A program made the position numbers and the translations under genes. From positions 21,899 to 80,128 of the forward strand of contig NZ_LUUB01000036.1 in assembly GCF_001641635.1 (NCBI RefSeq): DNA of 58,230 nt. The letters run 5' to 3'. Positions within the stretch are counted from its first letter, which is position 1; each line of letters opens with the position of its first letter. This document shows, one piece after another, positions 17,552 to 27,704 of the stretch. The notes under the pieces are model-generated. The model did not search any database. It worked only from the letters and a program-made list of their open reading frames with translations, and was not told the origin of the DNA. This DNA comes from Bradyrhizobium centrolobii (GTDB lineage Bacteria; Pseudomonadota; Alphaproteobacteria; Rhizobiales; Xanthobacteraceae).

Positions 17552-18064
17552 CTACCGCTTCATTCCGGCGGACATGTCCATCTGCATGCCCGGATGGTGA
17601 TCGTGCGCCGACGGGACGATCTGCGGCTGGGTCGGCGCGGGGGTGGTATCGGTCGCGGGCTCGCCGATCGCGAGCTTCATGGCTGCGATCTCCTGCATCT
17701 GGTCGACGATGATCTCTTGCGCGATCCGCCGAAGCTGCTCGTTCTTGCCGTAGCGCAGTTCAATCACGGCCATGTCGATGGCGCCCTGATGATGCGGGTT
17801 CATCATGGCGACGAAGTCGCGATCGATGTCGCCGGTCGGCTTCGCCGCCATGTCGTTCATCATCTTGGTCATGGCCGCATCGTTCTCTTTGAGGAATGCG
17901 CTCTCATCGGCATTGAGCGCCGCCGACTGGCTTTCGTGAGCAAGGAGCAGCGATGGGACTGCAAAGGCGAGCAGCAGCCCCGCGCCGAATGCGGCTGTGG
18001 CGAGACCCAGTCGCCGAACCTTGTCAGCAAGCGTCATGAGCTTGCGAAACGTTGACCTGTGCAT
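17552..18064 (-). CDS. DUF305 exported protein with Met/His tail
   Basis: A 170-residue protein with one N-terminal membrane or signal segment (about 18-42) and a DUF305 ferritin-like helical domain. The domain is marked by FVAMMNPHHQGAIDMA and EIIVDQMQEIAAMKLAIG. The C-terminus SAHDHHPGMQMDMSAGMKR is rich in His and Met, as in periplasmic copper or silver binders. Start taken at the ATG at 18064. It is the second gene of the operon that ends with the anti-sigma factor. Confidence 0.85.
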   Translation of the reverse strand: MHRSTFRKLMTLADKVRRLGLATAAFGAGLLLAFAVPSLLLAHESQSAALNADESAFLKENDAAMTKMMNDMAAKPTGDIDRDFVAMMNPHHQGAIDMAVIELRYGKNEQLRRIAQEIIVDQMQEIAAMKLAIGEPATDTTPAPTQPQIVPSAHDHHPGMQMDMSAGMKR

Positions 18065-18160
18065 TCTGAACTCCTCGGGTGTTGTATTGAGGGTGGGACG
18101 TCTCGCAACGCTTGTCATTCCGTCGCACCGCTTCAAGATTTTTGCCGTCTACGATCGTGG

Positions 18161-18397
18161 TCATCCCAGCAGCAGGGACGAGAGCGGATCATCGACCTGG
18201 TTTTGGGGTTGCTGCCTGCACGCGTGCGGCGCAAAACTGGGGTCCATCCAGTGAATTTGCGCGTGCGACCGCTCCAGCGCCTTGGCATGGTCCTGCCTGG
18301 GGGTGGCCGCGAGGGCGGCGGGAGCGCTAAGCACGAACGCGCCAAATGCCAATGTCGTGAAGACGAGAACAGCACATCCCGATTTTCCAACACTCAT
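18161..18397 (-). CDS. Small secreted protein, first gene of sigma operon
   Basis: A 78-residue protein with a clear signal peptide (VLVFTTLAFGAFVLSAPAALA, cleavage near residue 30) and a mature part of about 48 residues that contains one Cys and two prolines. Family not recognised. It lies 96 bases upstream of the DUF305 gene on the same strand, so it is probably co-transcribed. Confidence 0.55.
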   Translation of the reverse strand: MSVGKSGCAVLVFTTLAFGAFVLSAPAALAATPRQDHAKALERSHAQIHWMDPSFAPHACRQQPQNQVDDPLSSLLLG

Positions 18398-18448
18398 TTC
18401 GATTCTCCGCTTTTTGCATCGTGTGGCAAACGGCCAGCTAGGCCTTTG

Positions 18449-18468
18449 GCAACGCCGAAGCGCGTTGC
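18449..18468. promoter_or_regulatory. Inverted repeat upstream of the sigma operon
   Basis: GCAACGC-N6-GCGTTGC, a perfect 7-bp dyad 51 bases upstream of the first ATG of the operon. Possible operator. No ECF-type GGAAC element was found with good spacing. Confidence 0.3.
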
Positions 18469-18677
18469 TTGAGGATAGGACGTGCCGGGGCGCGTCCTAT
18501 TCCATCGGCGCACGCAGAAATTCCCGGGCGACGGGTCGCGGGCTCAAAAAAAGCAGGCGTTACAAATGCTAAGGGATCGCCGGGAAATCCGATCACATCA
18601 ACGTCAGCGCTGCCGGCGGCGCAAACCCGCCGTCGGAAGAGATGGCGAACGTGAAGTCTTGTTCCCTTGCCAGTGCA

Positions 18678-18699
18678 ATTTCGTGCACGTCAATTCGTG
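18678..18699 (+). repeat. 22-bp direct repeat, right copy
   Basis: Exact copy of 14721-14742. It lies 22 bases before the stop codon end of the ABC ATPase gene. The 324-base gap 18398-18721 holds this repeat and the inverted repeat at 18449, and nothing else that I can name. Confidence 0.8.
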
Positions 18700-18721
18700 C
18701 GGCGCGCTACGCCTTCGCGCG

Positions 18722-20608
<1,887 letters not shown>

Positions 20609-20665
20609 GCGACGAACCTAGAGCTTTGCGAGATCAAGCTTGATCGTGCCGCGGTGAAGGCACGC

Positions 20666-20783
20666 CCCCTCTCCCGCTTGCGGGGGAGGGCTGGGGTGGG
20701 GGTGCATCCGCAATGAACACTCCCAAAGTGGAGAGAGCCCCACCCGGCGCTTCGCGCCGACCTCCCCCGCAAGCGGGAGAGGT
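20666..20783. repeat. Inverted intergenic repeat, family A
   Basis: Copy with ccctctcccgcttgcgggggaggg and a second arm cctcccccgcaagcgggagagg. It lies between the ABC ATPase and the hydroxyacid dehydrogenase gene, inside what would otherwise be one operon. Confidence 0.75.
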
Positions 20784-20829
20784 GAAGCGAACCCGTGGCG
20801 AGATCGAGGTTACCAGCACCATCACGCCC

Positions 20830-21756
20830 TCAGTAGCCGCGCGCACGGTCGACACGCCCCGGCAGATCTTCGCCGCGGCGGTGGCGTCCGATGATTTCGA
20901 GCACGAAATCGACGGCCGTATCCGGCGTCGTCATGCTGGCATTGTGCGGCGTGAGAAGGATGCGTGGGTGGCTCCAAAAGGGATGGCCTGCAGGAAGCGG
21001 CTCGGGTTCGGCGACATCGAGAACGGCGCCGCACAGCGCGCCGCTGTCGAGCGCCGCGAGGAAATCGGCTTCGATGAGATGCCCGCCGCGCCCGACATTG
21101 ACGAGCGCGGCGCCGCGCGGCAGGCGCGCAAACAGGTCCGCGTTCAGGATGCCGCGCGTCTCATCGGTCAGCGGCAGCAGGCAGACGAGGATATCGGTGT
21201 TGCCAAGGAATTCCGGCAAGGTGTCCGTGCCCGCGTAGCAGGCAACGCCTTCGATTTCGCGCGGTGAGCGATTCCAGCCCGCGAGCGGGAAGCCGAACGC
21301 CTTGAGGCGTTCGAGCACGGCCTGGCCGAGCTGGCCGAGCCCCATCACGCCGACGCGGCGACGCGCCGCCGGCGTGATCCGGATTTCGCGCCAGACCTGC
21401 TCTCTCTGCTGGGCGATGAAACGCAGGAGATCGCGATGCAAGCCAAGCACGGCCATGGTGACGTATTCGACCATGGTTTCGGCGATGCCGGGCTCCAGCA
21501 TGCGGACGAGCGGAATGTGCGGAGGAAGCATTGAGACGTCGAACTGATCGACGCCAGCGCCGACCGAGAAAACGAGCTCGAGATTGGGGAAAGTCGCCGC
21601 GATGTCATCCGGCGGCACCCACGCCACCAGATAGCGCACCTCGGCGGGATCGCCGATGTCAGGCCAGAGCCGGAACGGCAGGTTCGGTGCGCGCTCCGCG
21701 AAGAAGCGCGCCCACTCCGCACCGCGAACCATGTTGGCCTTGTAGAGAACTGTCAT
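20830..21756 (-). CDS. D-2-hydroxyacid dehydrogenase, glyoxylate/hydroxypyruvate reductase A-like
   Basis: A 308-residue NAD(P)-dependent enzyme. The Rossmann motif VGVMGLGQLGQAVLERL sits near residue 137. The catalytic Arg is in VNVGRGGHL, the Glu in VAEPEPLP, and the His in LLTPHNASMT. It would interconvert a 2-oxoacid and a D-2-hydroxyacid. The 15-base gap to the upstream FAD oxidoreductase gene suggests one transcript. A plausible role is to reduce the 2-oxo acid released by that enzyme from imported amino acids or opines. The exact substrate is inference. Confidence 0.88.
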   Translation of the reverse strand: MTVLYKANMVRGAEWARFFAERAPNLPFRLWPDIGDPAEVRYLVAWVPPDDIAATFPNLELVFSVGAGVDQFDVSMLPPHIPLVRMLEPGIAETMVEYVTMAVLGLHRDLLRFIAQQREQVWREIRITPAARRRVGVMGLGQLGQAVLERLKAFGFPLAGWNRSPREIEGVACYAGTDTLPEFLGNTDILVCLLPLTDETRGILNADLFARLPRGAALVNVGRGGHLIEADFLAALDSGALCGAVLDVAEPEPLPAGHPFWSHPRILLTPHNASMTTPDTAVDFVLEIIGRHRRGEDLPGRVDRARGY

Positions 21757-21771
21757 GCCACAGCTCTGCTC

Positions 21772-23100
21772 TCAGAACGGGCTGACCGGCGCGAGCCGCC
21801 GGCCATCGATCATGCGCTTGTGGCTGTAGGCCGCAGGATCGACCAGCGGCGTCGAGCCCGTCACGATGTCGGCGGCAAGCTTGCCGGCCGCCGGTCCGAT
21901 GCCGAAGCCGTGGCCGGAGAAGCCGGTCGCCAGGAAGAAGCCCGGCAGGGCATCGACGGGCGAGATCACCGGAATGGTGTCGGGCGTGCAGTCGATCGTG
22001 CCGCCCCAGGCTTCCGCGATCTCGATGTCCTTCAATTCAGGGTTCGACTTGATCAGCGCGGCGAGCGCCGAATTGACCAGCGACATGTCCGGCTCAGGGT
22101 CGCGCACGCGCTCCGCCTCGAACGGCGACGGCTTGTCAAAGCTCCAGCTCGTACCGCGCACGATCTGATCGAAGAAGGACTTGCCGAACGACAGCTTCAG
22201 CCCGTTGCGGCGATGCAGGTACGTCGGCCAGAAGGTTTTCGCATAGCGAAAGAGATCAGGCGACAGTTCGACCGTGCCGCGGTTGCGCAGCGCCAGCGTG
22301 AAGCCGCCGTCGAGGCGGCGGCGGATGCAGTAGAAGTCGGTGCCGAGCGCGCCCGATGTGATCTCCGGGCCCGGCGTGGTCCGACAGGCGGTGGCGTTGA
22401 CGAGACCGATCGGCAGCTCGATGCCGTGGCGACGGCAAAACAGCGACGACCACGCGCCGCCTGAGAGCAGCACGGACTGGGTACGAATGGTGCCCTTCTC
22501 GGTGACGACGGCGCTCACCCGTCCGCCTTGCGTCTCGAGCCCGCGCGCGGCGCAGCCCTGGTGAATGCTGACGCCGTGCTTGCGCGCAGCGGTGGCGAGC
22601 GCAGGCACGGCCATCGACGGTTCGGCGCGTCCGTCGCTCGGCGTGTGCAGGCCGCCGACCCACTTGTCGGCATTGCCGGGCATGCGCTCGGCGATCTCGG
22701 CCGGCGTCAGGATGGTGGAATGAACCTGCTGCTCGCGCGCGATCGCCGCCCATCTTTCCCAGCCGGCGAGTTCGTCCTTGCTCTTGGTCAGGAACAGGAC
22801 GCCGGTGCGGCGGAAGCCGGCGTCGACACCGGCGTCATTCTGCATGTCCTCCCACAGGCGCAGCGCCTCGCGGGCCAGCGGGATTTCCTCGCGGGCGCGG
22901 CCCTGCTGACGGCACCAGCCCCAGTTGCGGCTCGACTGCTCGCCGCCGACATGCCCCTTCTCGACGAGGGCCACGGAATGGCCCTTCTTCGCCAGATGAT
23001 AGGCCGCGGAGACGCCAATGACGCCGCCGCCGATGACGACGACGTCCACCTGCGCTGGCAGGCGCTCATCGCTGGCTATACGGTTGAGCGGCGGGGACAT
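21772..23100 (-). CDS. FAD-dependent amine/D-amino acid oxidoreductase (DAO family)
   Basis: A 442-residue flavoprotein of the DadA/glycine-oxidase type. The N-terminal dinucleotide fold VDVVVIGGGVIGVSAAYHLAKKGH is followed by GGEQSSRNWGWCRQQGR, and the C-terminal block GFFLATGFSGHGFGIGPAAGKLAAD closes the FAD site. It would deaminate or dealkylate an amine or amino-acid substrate. The SSRNWGWCRQQGRD-like region recalls opine or octopine-type oxidase subunits as well as D-amino acid dehydrogenase. It lies in the ABC operon, so its substrate is probably imported by that system. Confidence 0.85.
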   Translation of the reverse strand: MSPPLNRIASDERLPAQVDVVVIGGGVIGVSAAYHLAKKGHSVALVEKGHVGGEQSSRNWGWCRQQGRAREEIPLAREALRLWEDMQNDAGVDAGFRRTGVLFLTKSKDELAGWERWAAIAREQQVHSTILTPAEIAERMPGNADKWVGGLHTPSDGRAEPSMAVPALATAARKHGVSIHQGCAARGLETQGGRVSAVVTEKGTIRTQSVLLSGGAWSSLFCRRHGIELPIGLVNATACRTTPGPEITSGALGTDFYCIRRRLDGGFTLALRNRGTVELSPDLFRYAKTFWPTYLHRRNGLKLSFGKSFFDQIVRGTSWSFDKPSPFEAERVRDPEPDMSLVNSALAALIKSNPELKDIEIAEAWGGTIDCTPDTIPVISPVDALPGFFLATGFSGHGFGIGPAAGKLAADIVTGSTPLVDPAAYSHKRMIDGRRLAPVSPF

Positions 23101-23143
23101 GGGGCACTCCTGGTATTCAGTTCGATCGGGGCAAGTCTGATCG

Positions 23144-24019
23144 TCATGGGATGTTCATCCGCGGATCGAGCGCGTCGCGTAAGCCATCGCCGAGGAAGTT
23201 GAAGCTCGTCACGGCAAGCGTGATGGCAACGCCCGGCGCAATCGCAAGCCAGGGCGCGCTGGTGAGATAGATCTGCGCGTTGTTGAGCATGTTGCCCCAG
23301 CTCGCGGCCGGCGGCTGGATGCCGTAGCCGAGATAGCTGACATAGGATTCCAACAGGATCGCCTTGGCGACGTTCAGCGTCGCGGCCACCACGATCGGCG
23401 CGATCGCATTGGGCACGAGCTCACGGAACATGATCCGCAGGTTCGACGAACCGAAGGCGAGCGCCGCGACCGCGAATTCGCGCTCGCGCAGCGAGCGGAC
23501 CTGGGCCTCGACGACGCGGGCAACGCCCATCCATGCGGTGGCCGCGATCAGCACGGTGGTGGTGATGAGGCCGGGCTCGGTGAGCGCCGCGAGCGCCAGC
23601 AGGAGGAAGATGGTCGGAAAGCACAGCACGGCATCGACGAGCCGCATCAGCACCGCACCGACAACGCCGCCATAGAAGCCGGCGAAGGCCCCGACCACGA
23701 TGCCGACCGCCATCGCAATGACCATCGCGACGATGCCGATCGACAGCGACACGCGTCCGCCCATCATCAGCCGCGCCATCACGTCGCGGCCGAGCTCGTC
23801 CGTGCCGAGGATATGCGCGCCCGACAGCGGCGGCGCGAACCGCTTCAGGATGTCGATATAGGTGTCGTCGAACGGCAGGAGATAAGGGCCCAACGCCGAA
23901 CCGAGAACAAGGACCAGAATGATCACGGCGCCCGCGAGCGCGAGGCGATGCCGGCGGAAGCGCCGCCAGGCGGCCTGGCCGGGCGCGAGCTGAACGGTGG
24001 ACAGGGCTGCGGTCGTCAT
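23144..24019 (-). CDS. Peptide ABC transporter permease, DppC type
   Basis: A 291-residue membrane protein with six predicted helices. It has the N-terminal RRFRRHRLALAGAVIIL segment typical of DppC and the HILGTDELGRDVMARLMMGGR motif. The EAA loop is REREFAVAALAFGSSNLRIMFREL. It ends FNFLGDGLRDALDPRMN as in the OppC/DppC family. The ATG at 24019 is two bases from the stop of the DppB-type gene, so the pair is coupled. Confidence 0.92.
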   Translation of the reverse strand: MTTAALSTVQLAPGQAAWRRFRRHRLALAGAVIILVLVLGSALGPYLLPFDDTYIDILKRFAPPLSGAHILGTDELGRDVMARLMMGGRVSLSIGIVAMVIAMAVGIVVGAFAGFYGGVVGAVLMRLVDAVLCFPTIFLLLALAALTEPGLITTTVLIAATAWMGVARVVEAQVRSLREREFAVAALAFGSSNLRIMFRELVPNAIAPIVVAATLNVAKAILLESYVSYLGYGIQPPAASWGNMLNNAQIYLTSAPWLAIAPGVAITLAVTSFNFLGDGLRDALDPRMNIP

Positions 24020-24021
24020 CG

Positions 24022-24972
24022 CTAGCCCACCCGAATTCGCGGATCGACGACGGCATAGAGGATGTCGGCGAGCAGCGAGCCGATCAGCACCATCGTCGCC
24101 GAGAACATCAGGATGCCCATCACCACCGGATAGTCGCGATAGCCGATGGAATCGAGAAACAACCGCCCCATGCCGGGCCAGGTGAACACGGTCTCGGCAA
24201 CCAGCGCGCCGCCGAGCACCGTCGGAAACTGCAGGCCCGCGACCGTGATCATCGGCAGCAGCGCATTGCGCAAGGCGTGCAGCGTCAGGATGCGCCATTC
24301 CGGCATGCCCTTGGCCCGCGCGGTGCGGATGTAGTCCTGGTTGATGACTTCGAGCATCGAGGAGCGCATGAAGCGCCCCCACATCGCGGTTTCGACCAGC
24401 GCCAGCACCAGCGCCGGCGCAATCAGGTGATGCAGGAGGTCGAGCAGCGAGCCGTCGCCGACGGTCTCGCGGTTGCCGGCCGGCAGCCAGCCGAGCTTCA
24501 CCGAGAAGACGTAGATCATGACGAGCCCGAACCAGAAGGTCGGGATCGACAATGCGATCATGGCCCCGACGGTCGCCAAGCTATCGAACAGCGAATAGCG
24601 GCGCAGCGCGCCGAGAATGCCGATCCAGCAGCCGAGCAGAGCCGCGATGATGGTTGCCGTCGCCATCAGTTCGAGAGTGGCGCCGAGATGCGAGCCGATG
24701 ACGGACAGCACCGCTTCGCCGTCGCGGTAGGAGCGACCCCAGTCTCCCCTGACCATGCGGCCGAACCAGTCGAGATACTGGATCGGCAGCGGACGATCGA
24801 GCCCGAGCTGCTTCGTGACACGATCGAGATCCTCCTGCGTCATCTGCGCGGAGGCCGCGTATTGCGAGAGCGGACCGCCGGGCGCCAGATGCAGGATGGC
24901 AAAGCCGATCGCGGAGACGATCACCAACAGCATGATCGCCTGCCCGAGGCGATTGATGACGTAACGAGCCAT
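24022..24972 (-). CDS. Peptide ABC transporter permease, DppB type
   Basis: A 316-residue membrane protein with the family opening MARYVINRLGQAIMLLVIVSAIGFAILHLAPGGP. A long periplasmic insertion (SQYAASAQMTQEDLDRVTKQLGLDRP) and the EAA loop INQDYIRTARAKGMPEWRILTLHALRNA are present, and it ends ILYAVVDPRIRVG. Six membrane helices fit DppB. It forms the heterodimeric channel with the DppC-type protein encoded next. Confidence 0.92.
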   Translation of the reverse strand: MARYVINRLGQAIMLLVIVSAIGFAILHLAPGGPLSQYAASAQMTQEDLDRVTKQLGLDRPLPIQYLDWFGRMVRGDWGRSYRDGEAVLSVIGSHLGATLELMATATIIAALLGCWIGILGALRRYSLFDSLATVGAMIALSIPTFWFGLVMIYVFSVKLGWLPAGNRETVGDGSLLDLLHHLIAPALVLALVETAMWGRFMRSSMLEVINQDYIRTARAKGMPEWRILTLHALRNALLPMITVAGLQFPTVLGGALVAETVFTWPGMGRLFLDSIGYRDYPVVMGILMFSATMVLIGSLLADILYAVVDPRIRVG

Positions 24973-24999
24973 CTCAGGCGATCCCGCGGGCCGGACGCA

Positions 25000-26691
25000 T
25001 CAGGTCCAGTACCATTCGCGGATGTTCCAGCAGTTGATGGAGGTGTTGATGTTGGGACGGAAGCCCTGGAGCCCTTCCTTCACGCCCTCGGCGATGAAGC
25101 CCTGGAACAACGGCAGGATCGCGAGGTCGTTGCGGATGAGCTTTTGCAGGTCGCCATAGGTCGCCTTGCGCTGCGCCAGGTCGAACTGCCTGGCACCCTC
25201 GGCAAGAAGACGATCGGCCTCGGGGCTCCGGTACTGATAGGTGTTGTAGCCGCGTCCGCCCTTGGCGGGGATGGCGCCGGAGCCGAAGCGCGGCGTCACG
25301 TCGGGATCGCTGCCGAGCATGAAGTTCACGGACACCAGCACCGAATTGAACTTTGACTGCTGCCAGAAGTCGCCCCAGATCACGGCTGCCGGCATGTTGT
25401 TGACGCGCATCGCCGCGCCGATCGCACGCCAGTCCTGGATCAGGAGCTGCTGGGTCTGCTCGCGCACGGCATTGCCAGATGTCGTCGAGTTGGTGAATTC
25501 GAGCTTGACGCCGCCCTTCTCGCGGACGCCGCCGGAGCCGCGAACCCAACCTGCGGCATCGAGCAGCGCATTGGCTTTCGCGGGATCGTATTTGTGTTGC
25601 GGCAAGCCCTGCTGGAACGACCAGGCCTGCTGCGGCACGAAACTCTCGGTCTGCGTCGGCAGGCCGTAATAGAGCGCATCGACGATCGCCTGCTTGTTGA
25701 TGGCGAGGTAGAGTGCCTCACGCACGGCGCGGTCAGCGAAGGGACCGAACTCCAGATTGGGCGCGATATGCTCCACCGAGGACGTCGCAGAGACGAAGAT
25801 CTTGCGGCCCTTCAGCGTCTTCGCCTCCTGCACGAAGTTCGGCAAGACGCCTTGCAGGCCGGTGTAGTCGACCTGGCCGGTGCGGAACTGCGTGTAGAGG
25901 ACGGTGAGGTCCGGGATGTATTTGAAGACCACGCGCTCGAGGTAAGGTCCCTTGCCGTGATAGCCGGCATGGGCATTCAGGAGGATGTGGTCGCCCGGCA
26001 CGCGCTCGCCCCAGCGGAACGGTCCGGTCCCGACCGGCGCGTTGTGGAACGGCGAGGAGTTCGGATCGGACACCTTCTCCAGGATATGCTTGGGCACGAT
26101 GAAGGTCAGCGATCCCAGGATCGACATGTAAGGCGAATAGGGAGCTTCCATTCGCCAGTGAATCTCGTCGGGCGCGACGACCTTGATGTCCTTCACAAGG
26201 CTGTGGCCGACGCGACTACGCGCTCGGAAATCGGGATTGTTGATCAGCTCGAGCGAGAACTTCACGTCGTCCGCCGTGAACGGCGTGCCGTCGTGCCACT
26301 TCACGTCGCTGCGCAGCTTGATCTTCCAGGTGAGGCCGTCGGCGGACAGACCGCCATTCTCGACGGTCGGGACTTCGCGCGCGAGGTCGGGGATGAACTT
26401 GCCATCGGGATCGATGAACCAGAGCGGCGAGAACACCTGCCACCAGATGCCCTGATCGACCTCGATGCCCGGCATCAGAGGATGAAAGACGGTCGGCTCC
26501 TGCGACAGCGCCGCAATCACCTGCCCGCGTGGCTTGTCCGGCGGATTGGTCGGACGCTCAACTTGCGCAAAGGCTGAGCCTGAAAGGCTCAATCCCGCCG
26601 CGGCACCCGCGCCGAGCTGAATGAATCGGCGGCGGCTCGGCGCGCCGAAGCGCAGCGCTAGAACGCCGAATCGGCCAGTTTCATCTGCCAT
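25000..26691 (-). CDS. Peptide/opine ABC transporter solute-binding protein
   Basis: A 563-residue SBP_bac_5 protein. The start at 26691 gives a Tat signal SRRRFIQLGAG (residues 19-29) with cleavage near AFAQ, and a GGGGAG lies 7 nt before that ATG. An alternative ATG two codons upstream has the ribosome site too close. Family motifs include LTWKIKLRSDVKWHDGTPFTADDVKFS and VGTGPFRWGE. It collects the substrate in the periplasm for the permeases downstream. Tat export is usual for some Bradyrhizobium paralogues. It heads the operon, divergent from the cupin-XRE gene. Confidence 0.9.
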   Translation of the reverse strand: MADETGRFGVLALRFGAPSRRRFIQLGAGAAAGLSLSGSAFAQVERPTNPPDKPRGQVIAALSQEPTVFHPLMPGIEVDQGIWWQVFSPLWFIDPDGKFIPDLAREVPTVENGGLSADGLTWKIKLRSDVKWHDGTPFTADDVKFSLELINNPDFRARSRVGHSLVKDIKVVAPDEIHWRMEAPYSPYMSILGSLTFIVPKHILEKVSDPNSSPFHNAPVGTGPFRWGERVPGDHILLNAHAGYHGKGPYLERVVFKYIPDLTVLYTQFRTGQVDYTGLQGVLPNFVQEAKTLKGRKIFVSATSSVEHIAPNLEFGPFADRAVREALYLAINKQAIVDALYYGLPTQTESFVPQQAWSFQQGLPQHKYDPAKANALLDAAGWVRGSGGVREKGGVKLEFTNSTTSGNAVREQTQQLLIQDWRAIGAAMRVNNMPAAVIWGDFWQQSKFNSVLVSVNFMLGSDPDVTPRFGSGAIPAKGGRGYNTYQYRSPEADRLLAEGARQFDLAQRKATYGDLQKLIRNDLAILPLFQGFIAEGVKEGLQGFRPNINTSINCWNIREWYWT

Positions 26692-26776
26692 GACCATTCT
26701 CCCCGCGCATGGGCACCTTTTCCCGCTCCCCGAAACCCGGCAAAGGGAACAGGATTGGGCTTTAGCGCTCTTAAAT

Positions 26777-26790
26777 ATTTCGACGGAAAT
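26777..26790. promoter_or_regulatory. Inverted repeat in the divergent SBP/XRE promoter region
   Basis: ATTTC-GACG-GAAAT, a 5-bp dyad in an A/T-rich stretch between two divergent starts (26692-26914). It is a candidate operator for the cupin-XRE regulator. No further copy was noticed. Confidence 0.35.
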
Positions 26791-26914
26791 TTCATCATGG
26801 CTAAATACAGCTGTCAATCACATTGCTAGTATGCGCGACCTTTTCACCCCGACTGAACTCTACCGGCCGCTTTCAAACGCGGCCCGGCGGCGAGACGATG
26901 CATGGGAGAGCGAC

Positions 26915-27547
26915 ATGGATGGTCGCGGCGAAACGAGCGATCCGAAGACCGCGCAGACGATCGAGAGCGACGAGGCGGTCGACCAGCGTCTCGGCGAGAC
27001 CGTGCGGCTGCTCCGTCAGCGCGCCGGGCTCTCGATCCAGGACGTCGCCAACCGCACCGGCCTGTCCACCGGCATGATCAGCCAGCTCGAACGCGCGCGC
27101 GCCATGCCGTCGGTGCGCACGCTGCGTCTGCTCAGCATCGCCCTCGACGTTCCGATCTCCTACTTCTTCGAGACCAGCGATCCCGGCGAAGCCCAGCGTT
27201 ACATCGTGCGCAAGAACAGCCGGCGCCTGCTGCGGCTCACCGCCAGCGGCGTCGTCAAGGAGGCGCTGACGCCGGCCGGGAAAGGCCAGCTCGAGCTCTA
27301 TGAGCTCACGCTCAACCCCGGCGGCTCGTCGGGCACCGACTTCTTCCAGCACACCGGCGAGAAGGCGGGCTACATCCTGTCCGGCAGCCTGCGGCTGTGG
27401 CTCGACAACCAGGCCCATTTGCTCGAGGCCGGCGACAGCTTCCGCTTCCCCAGCATCGTGCCCCACATGTTCGACAACCCGACCCAGCAGGTGGCTCGCG
27501 TCATCTGGGTGACGACGCTGCGCCAGGACGATTCGCCCGCAGGTTGA
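26915..27547 (+). CDS. XRE-family regulator with C-terminal cupin
   Basis: A 210-residue regulator. The helix-turn-helix (about 27-82) has [42 protein letters not shown]. The cupin domain (about 125-200) includes [37 protein letters not shown]. Start set at the ATG at 26915, with GGGAGAG 4 nt upstream, because the open frame reaches 98 codons further back over the divergent SBP gene. It is the natural regulator of the ABC operon, whose substrate or product may bind the cupin. Confidence 0.88.
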   Translation: MDGRGETSDPKTAQTIESDEAVDQRLGETVRLLRQRAGLSIQDVANRTGLSTGMISQLERARAMPSVRTLRLLSIALDVPISYFFETSDPGEAQRYIVRKNSRRLLRLTASGVVKEALTPAGKGQLELYELTLNPGGSSGTDFFQHTGEKAGYILSGSLRLWLDNQAHLLEAGDSFRFPSIVPHMFDNPTQQVARVIWVTTLRQDDSPAG

Positions 27548-27704
27548 AGCGGATCGGGCTCGTTTCTGGGGACGGCCCGCAGTTTCCCGGCATCGAAAAT
27601 TGACCATCGACGGGGTAAAGCTGAGCCTGTAGCTGAACCTGCGCTGGACCCGCCCGTCCGGGCATGACGGTCCATTCCGCGGCTGACGTCTTTGGTGTCG
27701 CACC

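Noticed and set aside
16280..18055. 591-residue open frame on the plus strand
   Set aside because: Shadow of the YVTN and DUF305 genes, which have signal peptides and clear families on the other strand.
14721..18699. Composite transposon flanked by the 22-bp repeat
   Set aside because: No transposase or terminal inverted repeats lie inside the unit, so only a direct-repeat footprint can be claimed.
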